Origin: Bifidobacterium breve | Lineage (GTDB): Bacteria > Actinomycetota > Actinomycetes > S36-B12 | Assembly: GCA_945885645.1 (NCBI GenBank) | Contig: CAMCYV010000064.1 | Location: 1-7,764 of the forward strand | Direction of reading: 5' to 3' | DNA: 7,764 nucleotides | In this document: in pieces, positions 1 to 4,447 of the stretch | Layout: every line of letters begins with the position of its first letter | Numbering within the stretch: the first letter of the stretch is position 1 | The notes under the pieces: generated by a model | What the model was told of the DNA's origin: nothing | Seen by the model: the letters and a program-made list of their open reading frames with translations, nothing else | Databases searched by the model: none | Position numbers and translations under genes: made by a program

Positions 1-500
1 CGCTCGACTTTGACCGGATCGGTATTGGTGGTCCAACCGAATCTTCGAGCCAACCGGCCAAAATGTGTGTCAATTGTAATCCCGGGAAGACCAAAAGCAT
101 TTCCCATCACGACGAAGGCGGTTTTGCGTCCAACGCCCGGCAGTTTGACAAGTTCTTCAACTGTTGAAGGAACTTCACCGCCAAAATCGTGCGTGAGTTG
201 TGCCCCCATTCCAATAATCGTGGTCGCCTTAGCCCGAAAGAAACCGGTGGGTCGAATGAGCTCCTCAACCTCTTCCTGGCTCGCAGAGGCGTAGGCCCCG
301 GCGTCGGGGTACCTGGCGAAAAGTGCTGGGGTGACCGCGTTTACCCGGCGATCCGTGCATTGGGCGCTCAGAATTGTGGCGACCAAGAGCTCCAACGGCG
401 AGGTGAAATCCAACTCTGGACCGGCATCGGGGTAGGTCTTGGCCAACTCGCGCAAAATCCAACGGGCGTCTTTGACCAGCACCGGATCTGGCTCATTCAT
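1..500 (-). CDS. nth: Endonuclease III (DNA glycosylase/AP lyase), 3' end cut by window edge
   Basis: Base-excision repair enzyme that removes oxidised pyrimidines and cleaves the abasic site. Translation from the ATG at 500 gives 166 residues, open at the left edge. Visible hallmarks are PLELLVATILSAQCTD near residues 37-52, the helix-hairpin-helix LPGVGRKTA with the Schiff-base lysine K126, and ITIDTHFGRLARR with the catalytic aspartate D144. The 18-residue Lys-Asp spacing equals that of E. coli K120/D138. The C-terminal 4Fe-4S cysteine cluster would lie outside the window. The start is uncertain. ATG 500 has no well-spaced Shine-Dalgarno, since AGGAGG at 527-522 is 21 nt away. An in-frame GTG at 521 sits exactly 6 nt after a TAATCT -10-like hexamer and could be a leaderless start; an in-frame TAA at 533-531 limits further extension. 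The gene is divergent from crp, the same nth/crp pairing as in mycobacteria. Confidence 0.95.
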   Translation of the reverse strand, partial: MNEPDPVLVKDARWILRELAKTYPDAGPELDFTSPLELLVATILSAQCTDRRVNAVTPALFARYPDAGAYASASQEEVEELIRPTGFFRAKATTIIGMGAQLTHDFGGEVPSTVEELVKLPGVGRKTAFVVMGNAFGLPGITIDTHFGRLARRFGWTTNTDPVKVE

Positions 501-656
501 AGGAGTTGGGAGGGCCGGCACCCTCCTAGATTAAGTCCCAGCGAAGTGGTTCACGCCCCCCGACCTGCAGTGAGGCTCCCACGTATCCAATAAAGTGCCC
601 CATACAGAGGGCTCAGAGTTTGCTTCATTTAACGCAATTTGCTGAAAGGATCACAC
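501..656. promoter_or_regulatory. nth-crp divergent intergenic region
   Basis: This 156-bp gap must hold the promoters of nth (leftward) and crp (rightward). Leftward, TAATCT (533-528) fits the actinobacterial -10 pattern TANNNT. Rightward, the only TANNNT match I favour is TAAAGT at 591-596, with no convincing -35 element. Two weak matches to the CRP/GlxR site TGTGA-N6-TCACA are present. AGCGA-N6-TCACG at 540-555 and TGCTG-N6-TCACA at 640-655 each match 7 of 10 fixed positions. The second overlaps the crp ribosome binding site, so autoregulation is possible but unproven. Confidence 0.35.
645..650 (+). promoter_or_regulatory. Ribosome binding site of crp
   Basis: AAAGGA lies 6 nt before the ATG at 657. 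It decides that start over the in-frame TTG at 639 (which would place the site inside the coding region) and over the ATG at 666. Confidence 0.7.
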
Positions 657-1340
657 ATGGACCACATGGATTCTGTCCTACATCAGTCTCCATTGTTTGC
701 CAGCGTGGATGAAGACGGGGCCGCAGCCCTGATGGAACTACTCTCCGAGCAGGTTGTGAGTAAAGGTGGGGTTCTCTTCCACGAAGGTCAGCCCGGCGAT
801 CAACTCTTTCTCATTATTGAAGGAAAAGTCAAACTTGGACACGCATCCGCTGACGGACGTGAATCACTGATGGCAGTCCTTGGCCCCGGTGAAATGTTTG
901 GTGAACTGAGCCTGTTTGATCCCGGTCCGCGAGCAGCATCCGCGACGGCCCTTACCGAGGCGCGCGTTGTTCGCTTGGACAATGCACAACTCATGCCCTG
1001 GCTGGCTGGTCGCCCCGAGGTTGCAGCATCACTTCTTCAAGCGCTCGCCCGCCGTCTTCGACGCACCAATGAAGCGATGGCTGACCTCGTCTTCAGTGAC
1101 GTCCCCGGTCGAGTCGCCAAAGCTCTCATGGAACTTGGTGAGAAGTTTGGATCGATGGTCCCTGGTGGCCTGCTCGTTACCCACGACATGACCCAAGAAG
1201 AAATCGCGCAACTTGTCGGTGCATCGCGTGAAACGGTGAACAAGGCGCTCGCAGATTTTGCCCAGCGCGGATGGATCTCACTAGAGTCGCGCCAAGTATT
1301 GATTCTTGACGTTGAAAGACTGGGTAACCGAGCTCGTTAA
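657..1340 (+). CDS. crp: CRP/GlxR-family cAMP-type transcriptional regulator
   Basis: Global regulator of 227 aa, a homodimer expected to bind TGTGA-N6-TCACA sites. Residues about 10-115 form the cyclic-nucleotide-binding beta-roll, with the phosphate-binding cassette FGELSLFDPGPR (G82, E83, R92). The dimerisation helix follows, ending ARRLRRTN (R136, T137, N138). The C-terminal helix-turn-helix spans about 179-207, with recognition helix SRETVNKAL. From memory, the protein is colinear with M. tuberculosis CRP (Rv3676) with a 3-residue offset, and DPGPR, LARRLRRTN, DVPGRVAK and VGASRETVNKALADFA are nearly identical. One oddity: the residue after the cassette arginine is alanine (A93), where M. 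tuberculosis has T90 and E. coli S83, so a phosphate-contacting hydroxyl is missing. The start is set by AAAGGA 6 nt upstream. It converges on the MBL-hydrolase gene, and the two stop codons share bases. Confidence 0.95.
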   Translation: MDHMDSVLHQSPLFASVDEDGAAALMELLSEQVVSKGGVLFHEGQPGDQLFLIIEGKVKLGHASADGRESLMAVLGPGEMFGELSLFDPGPRAASATALTEARVVRLDNAQLMPWLAGRPEVAASLLQALARRLRRTNEAMADLVFSDVPGRVAKALMELGEKFGSMVPGGLLVTHDMTQEEIAQLVGASRETVNKALADFAQRGWISLESRQVLILDVERLGNRAR

Positions 1341-2113
1341 TCTGCGTCGGTGTTTTGCAAGTAATGAAGTTGGGCTGCAACCGTTACCTCTGCAGCGATT
1401 CGAACATTTGGATCGACACTTGCGTAGACCAAATCGGTAATTGATTCAACGGTTGTATTGCCCTCTTTTATGGCTGCTCGAATTTGCTCGAGTCTTTCAA
1501 GTCGGTGCTCTTCATAGAAATCAATGAGTGCAACGGGTGTTCCTGATACGGGTCCATGCCCCGGAAGCAGCATGGTGATTCCCTGATCATTGCAGTGATC
1601 GCGCAGTAGTCGCAACGAGTCGAAGTATTCACTCAAAACTCCATCAGGGTGAGCGACCAGCGTGGTGCCACGGCCCAAAATTGTGTCACCGCTGAGAAGG
1701 TAACGGCCCGAAGGCGAGATAACGGTGATGCAGACGCTATCGGAACTATGCCCAGGAGTGCGGTTCATGAGCAATTCAACCGAACCTAAATCGAGTCCGG
1801 AAATTTCCCTGCTCGAGATGACAGGCGCCCCAACGAGCTCTGACAGATCCGGTGCACCTTCGGAGTGATCAATATGCGCATGGGTTAACAAAATGGCCGC
1901 GATTGGACCCTGCGCTAACTGGGAAACCCGCTGTAAATGCTCAGGATTCGCCGGACCAGGGTCAACAACCACCTGTCGACCGCCCACTTCACCGATCAGA
2001 TAAGTATTTGTTCCTTCAAGTGTCCACGGCGAAGGATTCGGTGCCAACACGCACTGAACGTCAGCCGAGATCACCCCTCCGGTCCAGGGCTGCACTACTT
2101 CCTGCTCACTCAT
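1337..2113 (-). CDS. Metallo-beta-lactamase-fold hydrolase (LACTB2/glyoxalase II-like)
   Basis: Predicted cytosolic metal-dependent hydrolase, 258 aa from the chosen start. The full dinuclear zinc ligand set is visible: THAHIDH (H78, H80, D82, H83), PGH (H122), SGD (D143) and PGHGP (H186). The GTNTYLI segment and the DPG motif (D51) are typical of the glyoxalase II/LACTB2 branch, and a C-terminal helical tail of about 60 residues (from about 195) matches the winged-helix-like extension of LACTB2 proteins. The substrate cannot be read; thioester, lactone or RNA hydrolysis all occur in the family. The start at ATG 2113 forms ATGAGTGA with the stop of the upstream NUDIX gene (8-nt overlap), with AGG 5 nt before it and AGGAAA 12 nt before it. 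An in-frame ATG at 2149 would add 12 residues and increase the overlap to 44 nt, with no better ribosome binding site. It is the last gene of the DUF4177-RidA-NUDIX-MBL operon and is orthologous by position to Rv3677c. Confidence 0.9.
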   Translation of the reverse strand: MSEQEVVQPWTGGVISADVQCVLAPNPSPWTLEGTNTYLIGEVGGRQVVVDPGPANPEHLQRVSQLAQGPIAAILLTHAHIDHSEGAPDLSELVGAPVISSREISGLDLGSVELLMNRTPGHSSDSVCITVISPSGRYLLSGDTILGRGTTLVAHPDGVLSEYFDSLRLLRDHCNDQGITMLLPGHGPVSGTPVALIDFYEEHRLERLEQIRAAIKEGNTTVESITDLVYASVDPNVRIAAEVTVAAQLHYLQNTDAD

Positions 2114-2795
2114 CTCGGCCTGTGGTTTCCTGATTCGCTTTACCGACATTGGTTTGCAAAGGTTCCCCCGTGTACCCGTTCACTAAATCCCAGCGAATCT
2201 CACCCGAGTGCTCAAGCGTGGGTCGGGGAAGCCTCGGTGCGATATTGCGAGTGCGTACAAATTGAGTGAGTTGCTCAAGATCTTTGCAAGAATCTAATTC
2301 AGCAAGAGCGACCTGCGTTGGACGCAGCATGGGGAGTGATCCGTCGAGTGATCTGGCATGAGCTTGCGCGGGTGTCAACCACAAAATGTTGTGCGCCTCC
2401 GTCGTCACCAAAGCACCTTCTACGTGCTCTTCCACAATTGATAGATAAAAAAGTACGTCGTATCGCACTGGTTCAGTTTCAGGAGTGATCCAGTGATCAA
2501 GGGCAACTAAGGAGGTAAGTTTTAGTCCGACTTCTTCATGTACCTCGCGGAGTGCGCAAGCCATAAATGGGTCGGGGGACTCATAATCCTTCGGGTCAAC
2601 TTTCCCTCCCGGGAAAACTGCCATGTTTGGTGCAAATGCCATGGTGGAACTGCGCTGCATCAGTAAAACTTCAAAACCAGTGGTCGCCGGTCGTGCGATC
2701 ACTACGGTCGATGCCGGTTCGGCAACGGGCACTTTCCAACGCCCATCGCCGGCAGCGACGGATCTCACACGCTCGTTAAGTGGAAGTAGTTCCAC
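2106..2795 (-). CDS. NUDIX hydrolase (NUDT19/CoA-type box with insertion)
   Basis: Hydrolase of a nucleoside diphosphate linked to another moiety, 229 aa. The fold starts near residue 29 (TVVIARPATTGFEVLLMQRS) and the Nudix box spans about 63-91, with GGKVD followed by the metal-binding REVHEEVGL (R83, E84, E87, E88, G90). Between GG and RE there are 18 residues instead of the canonical 13, and the first box glutamate is replaced by D67. Such insertions are usual in the NUDT7/8/19-like acyl-CoA branch, but no substrate can be assigned here. The start is a GTG at 2795, only 3 nt after the RidA stop and with no clear Shine-Dalgarno, so translation probably depends on coupling to ridA. The 3' end overlaps the MBL gene by 8 nt. 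The C-terminal third, after about residue 150, shows no motif I recognise. Confidence 0.88.
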   Translation of the reverse strand: MELLPLNERVRSVAAGDGRWKVPVAEPASTVVIARPATTGFEVLLMQRSSTMAFAPNMAVFPGGKVDPKDYESPDPFMACALREVHEEVGLKLTSLVALDHWITPETEPVRYDVLFYLSIVEEHVEGALVTTEAHNILWLTPAQAHARSLDGSLPMLRPTQVALAELDSCKDLEQLTQFVRTRNIAPRLPRPTLEHSGEIRWDLVNGYTGEPLQTNVGKANQETTGRDE

Positions 2796-2798
2796 GTC

Positions 2799-3254
2799 TT
2801 ATTTGAATTCAACAATCATGTCGACCTCGACCGGTGCTCCAAGAGGCAACGCTGCAACACCCACTGCTGAACGGGAGTGAGCCCCACCAAAAGCAATACC
2901 GAGCAATTTACTTGCCCCATTGATCACGGCAGGGTGGGAAGTGAATTCCGGTGTGGAAGCGACAAATCCGGTTACTCGAACAACCTGGACGACTCGATCC
3001 AAATCCCCGATTACGCTCTTAATCGCGGCGATGGCGTTCAATGCGCACATCTGAGCCAGAGATACACCCTGATCTACGTCAATCTCTGCGCCCAGTCGAC
3101 CCGTCGCCGGCAATTCTCCAGAAACCATGGGCAACTGCCCGGACGTGTACACGTAGGAGCCGCTAATCACGGCGGGAACATAGGCGGCCAGTGGCGCCAC
3201 TACCTCTGGGACACTTAAACCCAATTCAGCCAAGCGATCTTCAACCGCAGACAT
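2799..3254 (-). CDS. RidA/YjgF/UK114-family protein (Rv3678c-like)
   Basis: Member (151 aa) of the family whose founding member RidA hydrolyses reactive enamine/imine intermediates released by PLP enzymes. Visible family segments are SGSYVYTSGQLP (32-42), the central helix LNAIAAIKSVIGDLDRVV and the C-terminal core SRSAVGVAALPLGAPVEVD. R128 falls where RidA has its substrate-binding arginine (R105 in E. coli) and E143 where RidA has a conserved acid. It is longer than classical RidA (about 128 aa) because of an N-terminal extension of about 20 residues, as in the YjgF-like-1 subgroup, so deaminase activity is likely but not certain. The start at ATG 3254 is fixed by AAGGGG with a 6-nt spacer; the longer in-frame reading to 3293 lacks this and overlaps the upstream gene. 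It is second gene of the operon, 10 nt after DUF4177 and 3 nt before the NUDIX gene. Confidence 0.92.
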   Translation of the reverse strand: MSAVEDRLAELGLSVPEVVAPLAAYVPAVISGSYVYTSGQLPMVSGELPATGRLGAEIDVDQGVSLAQMCALNAIAAIKSVIGDLDRVVQVVRVTGFVASTPEFTSHPAVINGASKLLGIAFGGAHSRSAVGVAALPLGAPVEVDMIVEFK

Positions 3255-3260
3255 GTATAT

Positions 3261-3266
3261 CCCCTT
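3261..3266 (-). promoter_or_regulatory. Ribosome binding site of the RidA gene, overlapping the DUF4177 stop
   Basis: On the minus strand the sequence reads TAAGGGGATATACATG. The DUF4177 stop TAA shares two bases with AAGGGG, which sits 6 nt before the ATG at 3254. A ribosome terminating on DUF4177 stands on this site, which favours translational coupling. Confidence 0.75.
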
Positions 3267-3420
3267 AAGCCTTTGGCCGCTTGAGGTAGGCAACCATATT
3301 GTCAGGATTAGGACCCGGAACTACCTGAACCAGTTCCCAGCCGTCATCTCCCCACGTATCAAGTATTTGCTTAGTCGCATGAATCAATAGCGGCACGGTC
3401 ACGTATTCCCATTTGGTCAT
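3265..3420 (-). CDS. DUF4177 small protein (Rv3678A-like)
   Basis: Small protein of 51 aa with no assigned function. It carries the DUF4177 signature: MTKWEYVTVPLL at the start, a short helix HATKQILDTWG, then DDGWELVQVVPG and a final strand AYLKRP. This is a compact beta-alpha-beta-beta layout with no signal peptide, membrane segment or cysteine. From memory, the mycobacterial counterpart between Rv3678c and Rv3679 is nearly colinear. The ATG at 3420 has no Shine-Dalgarno, but TACGCT (a TANNNT -10) ends exactly 6 nt before it, which fits a leaderless mRNA. A longer in-frame reading from 3477 would run through the divergent promoter and into the neighbouring ATPase gene, so it is not used. 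First gene of the four-gene minus-strand operon. The GWEL motif is shared across DUF4177; partner and role are unknown. Confidence 0.9.
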   Translation of the reverse strand: MTKWEYVTVPLLIHATKQILDTWGDDGWELVQVVPGPNPDNMVAYLKRPKA

Positions 3421-3426
3421 GAGATG

Positions 3427-3432
3427 AGCGTA
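3427..3432 (-). promoter_or_regulatory. -10 element (TACGCT) of the DUF4177-RidA-NUDIX-MBL operon, leaderless
   Basis: TACGCT matches the actinobacterial -10 pattern TANNNT and is followed by six bases (CATCTC) and then the ATG at 3420, which would put the transcription start on the start codon. No good -35 is seen; the expected position (3455-3450) reads CACTGT and overlaps the -10 of the opposite promoter. No Shine-Dalgarno precedes the ATG. Confidence 0.5.
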
Positions 3433-3448
3433 ACGCGGGGGAGGTAGG

Positions 3449-3454
3449 TACAGT
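3449..3454 (+). promoter_or_regulatory. -10 element (TACAGT) of the ATPase operon, leaderless
   Basis: TACAGT matches TANNNT and is followed by six bases (GAACAT) and then the GTG at 3461, implying initiation on the start codon. The SD-like GGGGGAGG at 3437-3444 is 16 nt from the GTG and would lie upstream of the transcription start, so it is probably not used. The -35 position is occupied by the opposite promoter's -10. Confidence 0.5.
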
Positions 3455-3460
3455 GAACAT

Positions 3461-4447
3461 GTGCAAAATTGGCCCAATGCGACCCTTCATGTTGTAACCG
3501 GAAAGGGCGGAACAGGCAAGACAACCATTGCCGCTGCGCTCGCGATCGCCCTTGCCAAAAACGGTCACCGAACCATCCTCATGGAAGTTGAGGGCCGGCA
3601 GGGAATTGCCCAACTCTTTGATACTCCCCCACTGCCCTATGAAGAACGCAAGATCGCGGTAGCACCCGGCGGTGGCGAGGTGTGGGCCCTTGCTGTTGAC
3701 ACCGAGGATGCCCTTCTGGACTACCTCGAGATGTTTTATAAATTACGTCGGGCCGGCTCAGCGCTGAGCAAGATGGGCGCTGTGGACTTTGCAACCACGA
3801 TCGCTCCGGGGCTGCGTGACGTTCTGCTCACCGGGAAAGCCTGCGAAGTGGTTAAGCGCAAGGAAAAAAAGCAAGACAATGCATACGACTACGTGATTCT
3901 TGATGCCCCCCCAACCGGACGCATCACTCGTTTTCTCAATGTCAATGGCGAGGTTTCTGGTCTTGCCAAAGTGGGTCCCATCAAGTCGCACGCGGACTCG
4001 GTCATGAGCGTGATCGCCTCCGAACAAACAGCGATTCACTTGGTAACACTTCTTGAAGAGATGCCCGTGCAGGAAACCCTGGACGGCGTGGCCGAACTCG
4101 AGGCTAGTGGGCTTCCTGTTGGTGCAATTTTTGTCAATATGACCAGACCGCCTCAGCTTGACGCGGCGCAACGCGTAATGGCAATTGCAGGTCAGCTCCC
4201 CAGATCAGAAATCGATAGGGAAATTTCACAATCAGGCCTCTCCACTTCGAATCAGCTCCTTGATGCATTGTTGATGGAAGCAAGTGATCATGCTGAGCGG
4301 GTAAATTTGGAAATATCCGAGCTTGAGCGTTTGAAAGAACGTGGACTGCCCATCTTCGCTTTGCCATTGTTGCCAAGCGGGATTGACTTGGGCGGACTCT
4401 ATGAACTTTCCGCGATCATGTCCGCCTCAGGAATCGGTGGTGAGTAA
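3461..4447 (+). CDS. ArsA/Get3-family ATPase, first subunit (Rv3679-like)
   Basis: Cytosolic P-loop ATPase of 328 aa, homologous to the arsenite-pump ATPase ArsA and eukaryotic Get3. The P-loop is TGKGGTGKTT (13-22) with the signature lysine K15 and Walker lysine K20. The switch I equivalent reads MEVEGRQGIAQLF, with E44 where Get3 has its catalytic aspartate (D57 in yeast). Switch II/Walker B is LDAPPTG (D148). The middle (about 75-130) is the helical insert with DFATTIAPGLRDVL. The end GIDLGGLYEL resembles mycobacterial Rv3679. The metal-binding cysteines of ArsA and the Get3 CxxC are absent, so an arsenical-resistance role is not supported. GTG 3461 is the only sensible start (in-frame TAA at 3431-3433) and appears leaderless. 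It overlaps the second ATPase by 8 nt. Heterodimerisation with it is inferred from complementary active-site changes; M. tuberculosis homologues have been described as Get3-like (from memory, BagA/BagB). Confidence 0.92.
   Translation: MQNWPNATLHVVTGKGGTGKTTIAAALAIALAKNGHRTILMEVEGRQGIAQLFDTPPLPYEERKIAVAPGGGEVWALAVDTEDALLDYLEMFYKLRRAGSALSKMGAVDFATTIAPGLRDVLLTGKACEVVKRKEKKQDNAYDYVILDAPPTGRITRFLNVNGEVSGLAKVGPIKSHADSVMSVIASEQTAIHLVTLLEEMPVQETLDGVAELEASGLPVGAIFVNMTRPPQLDAAQRVMAIAGQLPRSEIDREISQSGLSTSNQLLDALLMEASDHAERVNLEISELERLKERGLPIFALPLLPSGIDLGGLYELSAIMSASGIGGE
4429..4433 (+). promoter_or_regulatory. Ribosome binding site of the second ATPase gene
   Basis: AGGAA inside the end of the first ATPase gene lies 6 nt before the GTG at 4440 and 3 nt before the GTG at 4437. 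It favours 4440, where GTGAGTAA overlaps the start with the preceding stop codon. Longer in-frame starts at 4341 or 4401 would overlap the first gene by about 50-110 nt and precede the family's N-terminus. Confidence 0.65.

Noticed and set aside
10..593. Plus-strand open frames at 10-294 and 189-593
   Set aside because: Antisense to nth, whose minus-strand frame has clear catalytic motifs; the translations show no recognisable domain.
1852..3218. Plus-strand open frames at 1852-2133, 1937-2269, 2567-2779, 2623-2880 and 2877-3218
   Set aside because: All are antisense to the well-supported MBL, NUDIX and RidA genes and lack coding-like motifs.
3437..3444. GGGGGAGG as ribosome binding site of the first ATPase
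   Set aside because: It is 16 nt from the GTG and upstream of the -10-like TACAGT, so it would not be in the transcript if that promoter is used.
3758..4171. Minus-strand open frame of 137 codons, and another at 4134-4376
   Set aside because: They lie wholly antisense to the first ATPase gene and have no motif or ribosome binding site; frame shadows.
4341..4439. Extended N-terminus of the second ATPase from ATG 4341 or 4401
   Set aside because: It would overlap the first ATPase gene, adds residues with no family counterpart, and ignores AGGAA placed 6 nt before GTG 4440.
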